64,000 nt of DNA from Nonomuraea jiangxiensis (GCF_900099965.1 NZ_FNDJ01000036.1:1-64000); one strand, 5' to 3'; shown: positions 33,197-42,298, counted from the first letter of the stretch. Made by a program: numbers and translations. The notes: a model not told the origin generated them from the letters alone.

Positions 33197-33550
33197 CTAC
33201 GGAAGGAGCCGCGACGGGCAGCCCAGCCGTTCCCCGAGCGCGGTCAAGCCCTCGGCGAACGTCTGCCGGGTGCGTGCCCCGAACCCGACGAAGAACCGGT
33301 TGGCCAGCGGCACCCCCCAGCCCAACCGGTCGGCCACGTTGTAGACGCGCAGGACCACCCGCGCGCCCTCGGGGTGCGCGGTGACCGACCATTCGCCGCG
33401 ATACCACCATCCGCCCTGGTAGGCCACGGTGTGGTCACCGAGCTCGGTGGTCATCTCGTAGGCCGGCCGGTCGTCCAGCAGGGCCCGCCACACCCGCTCG
33501 ACCGGCGCCGCGACCACGCCCTCCACCTCCGTGAGGAGCCGCTTCCTCAT
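33197..33550 (-). CDS. SRPBCC-family (START/polyketide-cyclase-like) protein
   Basis: A 117-residue helix-grip protein: the start VEGVVAAPVERVWRALLDDR and later strands (YQGGWWYRGEWSVTAH, VVLRVYNVADRL) match SRPBCC proteins that hold a hydrophobic ligand. No catalytic residues can be named. It overlaps the upstream SnoaL-like gene by four bases, so the two are co-expressed, and it ends two bases from the convergent histidine kinase stop. Confidence 0.8.
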   Translation of the reverse strand: MRKRLLTEVEGVVAAPVERVWRALLDDRPAYEMTTELGDHTVAYQGGWWYRGEWSVTAHPEGARVVLRVYNVADRLGWGVPLANRFFVGFGARTRQTFAEGLTALGERLGCPSRLLP

Positions 33551-33924
33551 GGCCGGCTCACCCGGGTGTTCTGGAAGGAGGCGAAGCGCCAGCCGTCCGG
33601 GGTGCGTACCGCGGTGAAGGTGACGATGGAGTCGCGGCCGGGGTCGGGGCGGCCGTCGACCGTCGAGCCGCCGCCCGAGACCACCAGGGCCACGTCGTCG
33701 GACAGGGCCCTGATCTGCGGCTCCGGCCCGCCCTCGGTCAGCTTGATCGGGGTCCTGAACAGCTCCTTGTGCACGTCCTCGATGGCCTGCCTGCCCTTGA
33801 GGTGCAGGCCGAAGAACGTGATGTAGTCGGCGTCCGGCGTGAACAGCTCGGCGTAGGCCCTGGCGTCCCCGGCGTTCCAGGTTTCCCCCAGCCGCGCGAG
33901 CAGGCGGACGATCTCTGTGGACAT
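33547..33924 (-). CDS. SgcJ/EcaC-type SnoaL-like (NTF2-fold) protein
   Basis: A 125-residue cone-shaped NTF2-like domain: LLARLGETWNAGDARAYAEL, FTPDADYITFFG, GRQAIEDVHKELFR and DGWRFASFQNTRV. Family members are often labelled SgcJ/EcaC oxidoreductase, although most have no demonstrated activity. ATG 33924, seven bases after AGGGAG, defines the start; the longer frame to 34167 is spurious. It forms a two-gene operon with the SRPBCC protein, both small ligand-binding folds. Confidence 0.82.
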   Translation of the reverse strand: MSTEIVRLLARLGETWNAGDARAYAELFTPDADYITFFGLHLKGRQAIEDVHKELFRTPIKLTEGGPEPQIRALSDDVALVVSGGGSTVDGRPDPGRDSIVTFTAVRTPDGWRFASFQNTRVSRP

Positions 33925-34000
33925 GGCACAGCTCCCTCTGTCGCGGCGCCTATCCTGTGAGTGCGAACCCGGGCAGGGCAGGCGCCTTGTTCGGTTGTTC

Positions 34001-34032
34001 GGCCGCCGGGGTGTTGGCGCACCCCGGCGGCC
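34001..34032. terminator. strong hairpin after padR
   Basis: GGCCGCCGGGGTG (34001-34013) and CACCCCGGCGGCC (34020-34032) form a perfect 13-bp stem with a six-base loop, starting eight bases after the padR stop. On the plus strand it is followed by TCTTCTTT, so it would also stop rightward readthrough. Confidence 0.85.
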
Positions 34033-34039
34033 TCTTCTT

Positions 34040-34626
34040 TCACATTTCGGTCCCTGGTGGCTGGACGGTGGTCGCCCAGTCGAGCTCCCCCCGGTCCAGT
34101 CGGTCGAGCACACTCTGGATCCAGCCCAGCTCGGCGGTGTAGAGCGCCTGCTCGCACTCCACCTCAAGCATGAGGATCGCGGGCAGGCCGCTCTCGGCGG
34201 TCGCCCGCAGGTGGGCCCGCATCCCGGCGAGCAGGCCCTCGATCGTGGCCGCCCGGGCGCGCAACGCGCTCCGCGCCTCCGCCGGCGGCAGGCAGCCGAG
34301 CAGCGAGACGGCCGCCACGAGCGCGCGCCGGTCGGGCTCGGGCTGCTCCAGCAGCCGGCGCAGCCGGGTGACCAGCTCTCCGCGGCCCTCGTCGGTGATC
34401 TCGTAGACCGTGCGCTCCGGCCTGCGGCCCTCGCGGTCGGTCTTGGCGGGCACGATCAGCTCGTCCCTGGCCAGCCGCTCGACCGCGTGGTAGAGGCTGC
34501 GCGGCAGGCCGGTGATGTAGTCCTTGTGCGTGTCGAGGATGAATCGGTGCAGCTCGTAGGGGTGGCTGGGGCGCACGGTGAGCATGGCCAGCACGGTCAG
34601 GCCGACCAGGTCGTGGCCACGCGCCA
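34040..34626 (-). CDS. PadR-family transcriptional regulator
   Basis: A 195-residue regulator. The N-terminal winged helix (LTVLAMLTVRPSHPYELHRF, GLPRSLYHAVERLARDELI, GRRPERTVYEITDEGRGEL) is PadR-type and the helical C-terminal domain (residues about 95-190) is the Vir-like dimerisation region. ATG 34626 follows GAAGGGGG. A perfect AT-rich palindrome lies 14 bases upstream and is the obvious autoregulatory operator. The ligand is unknown, perhaps a phenolic or drug; the adjacent metallo-hydrolase gene on the same strand is a possible target. Confidence 0.9.
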
Positions 34627-34639
34627 TGTTGCCCCCTTC

Positions 34640-34658
34640 CATATTGCAATTTGCAATA
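34640..34658 (-). promoter_or_regulatory. perfect 19-bp palindromic operator before padR
   Basis: ATATTGCAA-T-TTGCAATAT (plus strand) has nine-base arms around one central base. It is almost wholly AT in a GC-rich genome and lies directly between the metallo-hydrolase stop and the padR ribosome site. Position and symmetry fit a PadR dimer site overlapping the padR promoter. Confidence 0.8.
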
Positions 34659-34673
34659 TAGCCTGGCGCTCGG

Positions 34674-35465
34674 CTAGCCGTCGAGTTGTGTGAACGCCCT
34701 GGCGATCGCCTGCCTGGTCACGTCCTCCTCGTAGGGGAAGAGCTTGATCAGGTCGCGCAGCCCCTCCACGTGCGCCCGCTTGGCCAGCTCCGCCACCAGG
34801 GTCAGCTCGTCGTGCTGCGCCCACGCGAACTCCCGGCCCACCACCGCGCCGTGCCCCGGCACGATCACCTGCCCGGGCAGCTCGTCCAGCATCGCCGCCG
34901 TCGTCACCGGCCAGTCCAGCGGGTACGAGTCCCCGAACGCCGGCGGCGCCCCCTCCTCCACCAGGTCACCGGCGAAGACCACCCCCGCGTCGGGAACGTA
35001 GGCGACCACGTCGTTGCTGCTGTGCCCGAGCCCGAAATGCCGCAGGCGCACGGTACGGCCGCCGATGTCGAGATCGGCCGCGGCGGTGAACGTGTGGTCC
35101 GGCGGCACGATCGTGACCTCCTCGAACTCCTCCCGCCGCTCGGGCCGGGACTCGACCATGCCGGCGCGATGCCGCTCGCCCCACTCCGCGATCTCCTCGG
35201 CGCACCTCACGTGGCCCCAGATCTCGGCGGGACGGAAGAGGGCGTTGCCGAAGTAGTGGTCGAAGTGGGAGTGGCTGTTGACGACCGTCCACGGGCTGGG
35301 CGTGATCCGCCTGATCGAATCGACCAGGTCGGCCGCCTCGCGGTGCGAACCGCGCGTGTCGACCACCAGACAGTGGCCCTCGCCCACGACCAGGCCCACG
35401 TTCAGGTCGAACGACTCATGGCGCCGGACGTAGACCCGGTCGCCGACTTCCTGCCACTCGTTCAT
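34674..35465 (-). CDS. MBL-fold metallo-hydrolase
   Basis: A 263-residue metallo-beta-lactamase-fold protein. Metal ligands are visible in NSHSHFDHYFGN (HxHxDH), at GLGHSSND, in FAGDLV and in VPGHG. Substrate is unknown; the family includes lactonases, glyoxalase II and thioesterases. The start ATG 35465 (MNEWQEVGDRVYVRRH) is the family-like N-terminus; the longer frame to 35855 is a shadow of the VOC gene. It is followed by padR in the same direction and divergent from the VOC gene. Confidence 0.88.
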   Translation of the reverse strand: MNEWQEVGDRVYVRRHESFDLNVGLVVGEGHCLVVDTRGSHREAADLVDSIRRITPSPWTVVNSHSHFDHYFGNALFRPAEIWGHVRCAEEIAEWGERHRAGMVESRPERREEFEEVTIVPPDHTFTAAADLDIGGRTVRLRHFGLGHSSNDVVAYVPDAGVVFAGDLVEEGAPPAFGDSYPLDWPVTTAAMLDELPGQVIVPGHGAVVGREFAWAQHDELTLVAELAKRAHVEGLRDLIKLFPYEEDVTRQAIARAFTQLDG

Positions 35466-35495
35466 GCCAACGAACCCTACTTTTAGGATCAGGCT

Positions 35496-35927
35496 ATGGC
35501 ATATGACTTCCAGGTCGTCATCGACACCAGCGACCCGCACGCGCTGGCGGACTGGTGGGCCGACGCGCTCGGATGGCAGGTGGAGCCGCAGGACGAGGCG
35601 TTCATCCGCCAGATGATCGAGAAGGGCCATGCCACCGGTGACGACACGACCCGGCACAACGGGGCGCTGGTATGGAAGTCGGGCGCGGCCATCCGGCACC
35701 CCGCCGGTCTCGAACGCGCGCCGCGCGTGCTGTTCCAGCTCGTGCCCGAGCCGAAGACGGTCAAGAACCGCGTGCACCTCGACGTCCGGGTGGGCGCCAA
35801 CAACATCGAGCCCGTGGTCGAGCGGCTCACCGCCAGGGGCGCCAAGGTCCTGCACCGCGGCCGGCAGGGGCCGCTCTGGTGGATCACCATCGCCGACCCC
35901 GAGGGCAACGAACTCTGCATCACCTGA
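35496..35927 (+). CDS. VOC-family (glyoxalase/bleomycin-resistance fold) protein
   Basis: A 143-residue two-module VOC protein: first module VVIDTSDPHALADWWADALG, second VKNRVHLDVRVGANN to ITIADPEGNELCIT. The residue ending the second module (Glu in DPEGNELC) fits a metal ligand. Members act as glyoxalases, dioxygenases or drug-binding proteins; substrate cannot be told. It is divergent from the MBL gene with 30 bases between, so the two may share a promoter region. Confidence 0.85.
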   Translation: MAYDFQVVIDTSDPHALADWWADALGWQVEPQDEAFIRQMIEKGHATGDDTTRHNGALVWKSGAAIRHPAGLERAPRVLFQLVPEPKTVKNRVHLDVRVGANNIEPVVERLTARGAKVLHRGRQGPLWWITIADPEGNELCIT

Positions 35928-35959
35928 TCAGCTCGGACACCACCGTGGCGGCCATCGGT

Positions 35960-37774
35960 TCATGGGGCCGCGCGGCGGAACTCCAGGCCCTCGAACGTGC
36001 TCGACGTACGCCACCGGTCCAGGTAGGCGAAATAAGCCGTCGCCCCGTGCGGGTAACCGGCGTTCAGCCGCCAGCGCGGCCCGAGCTCCTGGCCCTCGTT
36101 GTTGTAGTAGCCCGGCGTGCAGTCCGGCGACCCCAGCAGCGGGCCCGTGCCCGACAGCAGCAGCTCGATCCAGGCGTCCTCGGCCTCCTTGGTGACCTCG
36201 ATCTCGTCGAACCCGTGGTCGAGCGCGTGCTTGATCATCACGGCGATCGTCCTGCCCGCCTCGGTCAGGTTGTGCGGGATGTTGGAGATGAGGTTCGCGC
36301 CCTGGGTCGGCTGGACGAAGAAGGCGTTCGGGAATCCGTGCACGTGGATGCCGTGCAGCGTGCGCATGCCCTCCGCCCAGCGCTCCGACAGCCTGACCCC
36401 GTCACGGCCGGTCAGGTCGTAGTTCGCCCGGCGGGTGTAGTCGGTGCCCACCTCGAAGCCGGAGGCGTAGATGACGCAGTCGACCTCGTACTCCCGGCCG
36501 GCCGCGACCACTCCGCGCTCCGTGATCCGCTCCACGCCCCGGCCGTCGGTGTCCACGAGGTGCGTGCCCGGCACGTTGTAGGACTGCAGGTATTCGTCGT
36601 GGAAGCAGGGGCGCTTGCACAGCTGGCGATACCACGCCTTCAGCCGCCGCGCGGTCTCCGGGTCCGCGACGATGGCGTCGACGCGACCGCGGATCTCCTC
36701 CATCTTCTCGTGGTCGGACTCCTCGTAGGCGGCCTGCATCCTGGCCATGGTGCGGTCCTCCGGGGCCAGGGCGTCGATCCTGGCGCGCACCCGGCGGGAG
36801 AGGTCGGTCCAGCCGTCCATGACCAGGTCCTCGTCGGCCGGGCCGCCGCTCTGGTTGGCGGTGAAGTTCTCCAGCCAGCGCTGCTGCCAGCCCGGCGTCG
36901 CCATCTGCGCGAACCAGGCGGGGTCGGTCGGGCGGTTGTCCCGTACGTCCACCGACGAGGGCGTGCGCTGGAACACGTACAGCTCGGCGCACGCCCACGC
37001 CAGATGCGGCACGCACTGGACGGCCGTCGCGCCGGTCCCGATGATGGCCACCCGCTTGTCGGCCAGCCGGTCCATGGGCGCGCCCGCAGGGTCGCCGCCC
37101 GTGTAGGCGTAGTCCCAGCGGCTCGTGTGGAACGAATGTCCCTGGAAGGAGTGGATGCCCGGGATGCCGGGGAGTTTCGGCACGTGCAGCGGGCCGATGC
37201 CCATGGCGACGAACTGGGCGGTGAAGTCGTCGCCGCGGTTGGTGCGGATGTGCCAGCGGGAGCGAGCTCCGTCCCATTCGAGGCTCAGCACCTCGGTGTG
37301 GAAGAGCGCGTTGTCGTACAGGCCGAACTGCTTGCCGATGCGGCGGCAGTGCTCCAGGATCTCGGGGGCGTGCGCGTACTTCTCGGTGGGCATGTGGCCG
37401 GTCTCTTCGAGCAGCGGCATGTACACGAACGAGGCCGTGTCGCACTGCGCGCCCGGGTAGCGGTTCCAGTACCAGGTGCCGCCGAAGTCGCCGCCCTTCT
37501 CGACGACGCGCACATCCTCGACGCCGGCCTCCTTCAGCCGCGCGCCGGTGACGAGTCCGGCGAAGCCGCCGCCGACGACCGCGACCGTCACGTGGTCGGT
37601 CCTGGGCTCGCGCTCGGTCACCGGGGTGTACGGGTCGTCGAGGTAGTGCGCGAAGCGGCCGGTCAGGCGCTGGTACTGGTCGTTGCCGTCCGGCCGCAGC
37701 CGCTTGTCGCGCTCTTCGCGATATTTCTGGCGAAGAGCCTCAATGTCGAGGGCGGGGCGATCGGCGACGGTCAT
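35960..37774 (-). CDS. flavin-dependent monooxygenase, Baeyer-Villiger type
   Basis: A 604-residue type I BVMO. It has an N-terminal FAD site (VAVVGGGFAGLVTG, about residues 64-77), the BVMO fingerprint FQGHSFHTSRWD (210-221) and a second Rossmann site for NADPH (VAIIGTGATAVQ). These enzymes use NADPH and O2 to insert oxygen next to a ketone, giving esters or lactones, in the class of phenylacetone, cyclohexanone or steroid monooxygenases. Substrate not predictable. Monocistronic, with a GAATG-T-CATTC inverted repeat 46-56 bases upstream of the start. Confidence 0.93.
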   Translation of the reverse strand: MTVADRPALDIEALRQKYREERDKRLRPDGNDQYQRLTGRFAHYLDDPYTPVTEREPRTDHVTVAVVGGGFAGLVTGARLKEAGVEDVRVVEKGGDFGGTWYWNRYPGAQCDTASFVYMPLLEETGHMPTEKYAHAPEILEHCRRIGKQFGLYDNALFHTEVLSLEWDGARSRWHIRTNRGDDFTAQFVAMGIGPLHVPKLPGIPGIHSFQGHSFHTSRWDYAYTGGDPAGAPMDRLADKRVAIIGTGATAVQCVPHLAWACAELYVFQRTPSSVDVRDNRPTDPAWFAQMATPGWQQRWLENFTANQSGGPADEDLVMDGWTDLSRRVRARIDALAPEDRTMARMQAAYEESDHEKMEEIRGRVDAIVADPETARRLKAWYRQLCKRPCFHDEYLQSYNVPGTHLVDTDGRGVERITERGVVAAGREYEVDCVIYASGFEVGTDYTRRANYDLTGRDGVRLSERWAEGMRTLHGIHVHGFPNAFFVQPTQGANLISNIPHNLTEAGRTIAVMIKHALDHGFDEIEVTKEAEDAWIELLLSGTGPLLGSPDCTPGYYNNEGQELGPRWRLNAGYPHGATAYFAYLDRWRTSSTFEGLEFRRAAP

Positions 37775-37819
37775 GCATCCTCCGAGTGCCGGGACACTGG
37801 GTTCCTGAGCTCAATTTCA

Positions 37820-37830
37820 GAATGTCATTC
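37820..37830 (-). promoter_or_regulatory. GAATG-T-CATTC inverted repeat before the monooxygenase
   Basis: A perfect five-base inverted repeat inside an AT-richer stretch (37810-37840) upstream of the monooxygenase ATG. It could be an operator for an unlinked TetR-type regulator or overlap the promoter. The arms are short. Confidence 0.35.
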
Positions 37831-37916
37831 GGTATCGGAGTGAGGCAAGTACCACAACCCGGCGCCCGGAGAGCCACTATGGTGGGATTTCGGACACACG
37901 AGGAAGCTGATCTACC

Positions 37917-39269
37917 TTGGCCCATCGCGCGCTGGTCATCGCCATGCTGCCGGCGATCGGGCTGCGGGTGCTCGTGATCCTCGGCTTCCCGCCGGCGCTG
38001 CTCTTCTACGGCGACTCCTTCGCCTTCCTGAGCGAGGACCTCGCACCCGGCACGGCCCGGCCGTCCGGATACTCCCTGCTGCTGGCCCTGCTGCGGCCCG
38101 CGCACAGCCTCACGCTCGTGACGGTCCTGCAGCACCTGCTGATGCTGGCGCTCGCGGTGGCGGTCTACGCGCTGCTGCGGCGCCGCGGGCTGCCCGGCTG
38201 GGGCGCGGCCCTGCTGGTCACCCCGATCCTGTACGACGAGTTCAATCTGCTGCTGGAGCACATGATCATGGCGGACGCCGTGTTCATCGTGCTGGTCGGA
38301 GCCGCCGTCGTGCTCCTGGTGTGGCGGGTCTCGCCGGCCACCGCGGCCGTGGGCGGGCTGCTGCTCGGGCTCGCCGGGATCACCAGGACGGTCGGCCTGC
38401 CGCTGCTCATCCTGGCGGCCGCTTACCTGCTGGTCAGGAGATACGGCTGGCGCCCGCTGCTGGCGTTGCTGGTGGCCGGGGCGATCCCGCTGGGCGCGTA
38501 CGCCACCTGGATGAAGGTGGAGAAGGGCAAGTTCGGTCTCACCGAGGCCGACGGGAACTTCCTGTGGTCCAGGACCATGAGCTTCGCCGACTGCGGGGTG
38601 ATCAAACCGCCGGAGCGGCTGGCCGTGCTCTGCCCGACGATGCCGGTCGAGCAGCGGCCCTACCCGCCGCACTGGTTGTGGGAGAGCTTCTCGCCGCTGC
38701 TCAAGGTGCCGGGGACGGCCCATCGCAACGAGCTCGCCGGGCAGTTCGCGCAGCGGGCCATCCTGGCGCAGCCGGGTGACTATCTGGCGGCCGTGGCGAC
38801 CGATCTCACGCAGTTGCTGCGCTGGGAGCGTACGGCGGTGGAGGAGAAGACGCCGTACAAGCTGCCCAGGTCCGAGCGCCCGATCAACGAGTCGGTGCGT
38901 GGCGTCGCCGAGTCGTACGAGGCGGGGCCGGCCGCCACCCGGGTCGTGGAGCCGTTCGCCGGCTGGTTGCGCGCCTACCAGCGCTTCGGCTACGTGCCCT
39001 TCCCGCTGCTCGTGGTGGCCCTGGTCGGCGCGCTGGTGGCGGCGCTGGTGCGGCGGCGCTGGGACGCGCTGCTGCCCGGGCTCGCGGCGCTCGCGCTGGT
39101 CGCCTCGCCGCCGTTCCTGGCCGCCTATGACGTGCGGTACGTGATCCCGGCGATCCCGCTGGTCTGCCTGGCGGTGGGGCTGGTGCTCGGCGGCCGGTCG
39201 CGACCGGCGAGCGGGTCCGCCGCGTCCCACCGGGCGACCGCCGAGGCGAGCCGCTCGGCCCCTGCCTAG
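37917..39269 (+). CDS. polytopic membrane glycosyltransferase-like protein (GT-C/DUF2029-like)
   Basis: A 450-residue integral membrane protein from TTG 37917. About ten helices are visible, beginning VIAMLPAIGLRVLVILGF, with a large extracytoplasmic loop around residues 190-310. The first loop has GDSFAFL, a position where GT-C lipid-linked-sugar transferases keep an acidic residue. The layout fits polyprenyl-phosphate-sugar-dependent transferases that decorate wall polymers, but no family motif is decisive. The tail is Arg/Ser-rich. It stands alone on the plus strand. Confidence 0.65.
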   Translation: MAHRALVIAMLPAIGLRVLVILGFPPALLFYGDSFAFLSEDLAPGTARPSGYSLLLALLRPAHSLTLVTVLQHLLMLALAVAVYALLRRRGLPGWGAALLVTPILYDEFNLLLEHMIMADAVFIVLVGAAVVLLVWRVSPATAAVGGLLLGLAGITRTVGLPLLILAAAYLLVRRYGWRPLLALLVAGAIPLGAYATWMKVEKGKFGLTEADGNFLWSRTMSFADCGVIKPPERLAVLCPTMPVEQRPYPPHWLWESFSPLLKVPGTAHRNELAGQFAQRAILAQPGDYLAAVATDLTQLLRWERTAVEEKTPYKLPRSERPINESVRGVAESYEAGPAATRVVEPFAGWLRAYQRFGYVPFPLLVVALVGALVAALVRRRWDALLPGLAALALVASPPFLAAYDVRYVIPAIPLVCLAVGLVLGGRSRPASGSAASHRATAEASRSAPA

Positions 39270-39360
39270 GCGCCCCCGAGCTGTCGGAGGACCCAAGGCA
39301 TGGAATATTACGAGGTCAGCTACTTCGACCTGCATTTCAACCGCTTATCAGAGGATCACC

Positions 39361-40155
39361 ATGACCGACCGGGCAGCACAGACGATCAAGGAATTGCGCG
39401 CCGAGCTCGACGAACTCAGCGCGCTGGTACGGGGATTCGGCGACGAGGACCTGGCGCGCACGTCCGGCGCCGCCGAGTGGGACGTGTCGCAGGTGCTGAG
39501 CCACCTGGGCAGCGGCGCCGAGATCACCCTCGCGGCGTTCGACGGAGCCGTGAACGGCACCGGTTCCCCGACCATGGAGGTCATCCGGGGCATCTGGGCG
39601 CGCTGGGACGGGATGTCGCGCGGCGAGCGGGCGGAGGCGTTCGTCACCGCCAACGAGGCGTTGCTGCGCCGCTTGGAGGAGCTGGACGCGGGGACGCGCG
39701 AGGAGCTGCGCATCGAGCTGTGGTTCCCGGGCGAGCCGGCCAGCGTGGCCAGGTTGACCGGCATGCGGCTCAGTGAGTTCGCCCACCACTCCTGGGACGT
39801 CAAGGTCGCCTTCGATCCCGCCGCGACGCTCGCCCCCGGGGCCGTTGAGCTGCTGCTCGACCAGGTGGGTGGCATGTTCGGCTATGTCGGCAAGCCGGAG
39901 GCGCTCGGCGGCCGGCAGGTGGCCGTCGCCGTCCACACCACCGCTCCGGCCCGGTCCTTCGGGCTGGACCTCGGCCCGGCGATGGCGATCACCGGCGTTC
40001 CCGCCGAGGCCGACGTCGTGCTCACCACGCCCGCCGAGTTCTGGCTGCGGCTGGTCTACGGCCGCCACGCCCCCGAGCACACGCCGTCCACGGTCGACCT
40101 CTCCGGCGACGCCGTCACCCTGGACGACCTGCGCCGCGTCTTCCCCGGCTTCTGA
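39361..40155 (+). CDS. maleylpyruvate isomerase-family mycothiol-dependent enzyme
   Basis: A 264-residue protein with an N-terminal DinB-like four-helix metal-binding domain (ELDELSALVRGFGDEDLA, WDVSQVLSHLGSGAEI, LSEFAHHSWDVKVAF) and a C-terminal MDMPI domain. The histidines in SHLGS and AHHSWD would hold a divalent metal. Relatives use mycothiol, the actinobacterial thiol, as a co-substrate for isomerisation or S-transfer. The reaction here is unknown. ATG 39361 follows GAGGATCACC. A short AT-rich stretch upstream (39300-39350) probably carries the promoter. Confidence 0.85.
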   Translation: MTDRAAQTIKELRAELDELSALVRGFGDEDLARTSGAAEWDVSQVLSHLGSGAEITLAAFDGAVNGTGSPTMEVIRGIWARWDGMSRGERAEAFVTANEALLRRLEELDAGTREELRIELWFPGEPASVARLTGMRLSEFAHHSWDVKVAFDPAATLAPGAVELLLDQVGGMFGYVGKPEALGGRQVAVAVHTTAPARSFGLDLGPAMAITGVPAEADVVLTTPAEFWLRLVYGRHAPEHTPSTVDLSGDAVTLDDLRRVFPGF

Positions 40156-40196
40156 CGCGCCGGACCACTGGAAGCGGGCGCACCGTCAGACCGCTG

Positions 40197-40919
40197 CTAG
40201 AGGAGGGCGCGCGTCAGGGCGTTGTCCTCGCCTGGCACGACCGGCGTGGTCAGGAACACCGGTCCCTGGGACATGAAGCGCGGTCGCGTCCCCCGGTGCT
40301 CGTCGGCGGCGTGCACGGTCAGCGGGTGCACCAGGTACATGTCGCCCGGCTGCCCGGTCGCGTACGCCACCGGCCGGCCCTCCGAAGCCGCACCCAGCAG
40401 CGGCCCGGCCTGGAACGGGTCGAGCACCTGATCGCCCAGCGCCCCGAGGGCGTCGCGCTGAGAACCCACTCTGATACGGGTCGGCGCGTCGTCCTCGCCC
40501 ACCTCCGAGAGCAGCACGAGCAGCAGCATCGTCTCCGGCCGCCCCGACACGGCCCACGAGCCGTCGGGGTTGGCCACGGAGCTGTCGACGTGCCAGCCCC
40601 GATCGTCGGCCGACCCCACGCCGGGGAAGCGGATCGGCATGTTGCCGAGGGACCCCCGCGGCACCCACCCGCCGGGCCCGGCCAGCTCGTCCAACGCCTG
40701 GCGCAACCGCGGGCTGCTCACGAGCTCCCCGAAGGGCCCGTGGCCGGTCAGGTCGGCGGCCCACACCACGGGCTGCCGCCAGCCGGCGGGATCGTCGGGC
40801 GACAGGCCGATCTGCTGCCACACCAGCGCCCTGGCCGCGTCCCCCACCTCCCGGGGCACGGCCGCCTCCAGCTTGACGAACCCATCGGCGACAAAGCGGT
40901 CAACGTCTACCACGGACAT
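40197..40919 (-). CDS. phytanoyl-CoA dioxygenase (PhyH)-family protein
   Basis: A 240-residue Fe(II)/2-oxoglutarate oxygenase fold. The facial triad is HVDSS near residue 110 (His and Asp) with a distal histidine in YLVHPLTVHAADEH and a 2-oxoglutarate-binding arginine soon after in GTRPRFM. Members hydroxylate or halogenate small molecules or lipids. It converges with the mycothiol enzyme and is divergent from the MFS gene at 41053. Substrate unknown. Confidence 0.85.
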   Translation of the reverse strand: MSVVDVDRFVADGFVKLEAAVPREVGDAARALVWQQIGLSPDDPAGWRQPVVWAADLTGHGPFGELVSSPRLRQALDELAGPGGWVPRGSLGNMPIRFPGVGSADDRGWHVDSSVANPDGSWAVSGRPETMLLLVLLSEVGEDDAPTRIRVGSQRDALGALGDQVLDPFQAGPLLGAASEGRPVAYATGQPGDMYLVHPLTVHAADEHRGTRPRFMSQGPVFLTTPVVPGEDNALTRALL

Positions 40920-41052
40920 ACGAGCACCCTAACGACGCCGTCCACCGGTTTTCCGCCCTGCCGATCATCCGAGCCGGGGTGCCCGGCGAATGACGGGAAG
41001 GCGGCAGGATGCTGGATAAGTCCCGACAGTTGGAAGAAACGCGTACTCGGGG

Positions 41053-42267
41053 GTGGCTGTGACGGCGATGTCCTTAGGGCCGGCGTACAACCGTCTGTGG
41101 TTGGCGACGGCGCTGTCCAATCTCGGCGACGGAATTCGCGCGGGAGCCCTGCCCCTGCTGGCGATCTCCATCACCTCGGACCCGATCCTGGTGAGCGGGG
41201 TGGCCGTCGCCGGGCAGAGTCCGTGGTTGATGTTCGGGTTGTTCGCGGGGGCCGTCGTCGACCGTTACGACCGGCGCCGGTTGACGGTTCTCGTCGACGT
41301 GACACGCGTACTGCTGCTGCTCATCCTCGTCGTCGGGCTCGCTCTCGGCGTGGCCGGCATCGCCCTGGTGTACGCGGTCGCGTTCGCGTGCGGCGTCGGC
41401 GAGACCTTGCGCGACACGGCGACGGCCACCCTCCTCCCGCCCCTGGTCAGCGATGCCGACCTGGATCGGGCCAACGGTGGGCTGGTCAACGCGGAGGTCG
41501 CGGGCAACGAGATGGTGGGTCCGCAGGTCGGCGCGTACCTGTTCGGTGTCGCGATGGTGCTGCCGTTCGCGGTGAACGGCGGCGCGCTGGCGGTGGCGGC
41601 GGCGCTGATCTTCAGCCTGCCGAACGTGTTCGCGCCGAAAGCCGCTCCCCCGGCCGGAAAGGGGCGGATCTGGGCTGACACCCGCGCGGGCCTGCGATGG
41701 CTGGCGCGTCAACGGCGGTTGCGCACCCTCGTCATCCTCGGTGGCACCTTCACGCTGCTGGACAGCGCCTGGTTTCCCATTCTCGCGCTCTACGTCGGCC
41801 AGGTGCTCGGACTGCCGGGATGGGCCTACGGCACGCTGCTGGCGGCCGGCGCCGTCGGCGGGCTGGCCGGGGGCTTCTTCGCCGCCCGCGTCACCCGCCT
41901 GATCGGCTCCACGGCGGCTCTGACCGGCTGTCTCGGGTGTGCCGCCGCGGGACAGCTGATGCTCGCGCTCACGACCTCGGTCCCCGTCGCGGTGGCCGGG
42001 TTGGTGATCACGAGCGGCGCGTTCGGGGTGTGGGCGGTCGCGGCCCGGACACTCCGCCAGCGGCTCACTCCGCCCGAACTGCTGGGCCGGGTCAGCAGCG
42101 CGTGGATGACCATCGTGATGGGTGCGGTGCCCCTGGGGGCCGGCCTGGGTGGGCTGATCGCGAGCGGCTGGGGGCTGACCGCGCCCATCCTCGTCGGCGT
42201 GCCCCTCCTCGCGATCTCCGGACTTGTCTGCTATCTCACGTTCCGCGGGCGCGACGAGCCCGCATGA
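41053..42267 (+). CDS. MFS transporter, 12-helix (EntS/MdtG-like)
   Basis: A 404-residue major facilitator. The N-terminus NRLWLATALSNLGDGIRAGA and the loop GAVVDRYDRRRL after helix 2 (motif A) are clear, with further helices to residue about 395. The family exports siderophores, macrolides and other drugs by proton antiport. The GTG start is chosen from the longest frame; an internal ATG (MSLGPAYN) is five codons later. Monocistronic, ending just before the convergent phosphotransferase gene. Confidence 0.88.
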   Translation: MAVTAMSLGPAYNRLWLATALSNLGDGIRAGALPLLAISITSDPILVSGVAVAGQSPWLMFGLFAGAVVDRYDRRRLTVLVDVTRVLLLLILVVGLALGVAGIALVYAVAFACGVGETLRDTATATLLPPLVSDADLDRANGGLVNAEVAGNEMVGPQVGAYLFGVAMVLPFAVNGGALAVAAALIFSLPNVFAPKAAPPAGKGRIWADTRAGLRWLARQRRLRTLVILGGTFTLLDSAWFPILALYVGQVLGLPGWAYGTLLAAGAVGGLAGGFFAARVTRLIGSTAALTGCLGCAAAGQLMLALTTSVPVAVAGLVITSGAFGVWAVAARTLRQRLTPPELLGRVSSAWMTIVMGAVPLGAGLGGLIASGWGLTAPILVGVPLLAISGLVCYLTFRGRDEPA

Positions 42268-42298
42268 CAGCACGACCGTGATGTGGCGCTCGGATCGA

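Noticed and set aside
39300-39360. Short frame beginning ATGGAATATTACGAG before the mycothiol-dependent enzyme
   Set aside because: It overlaps the real gene in another frame and has no recognisable product; the AT-rich sequence is more likely promoter or leader.
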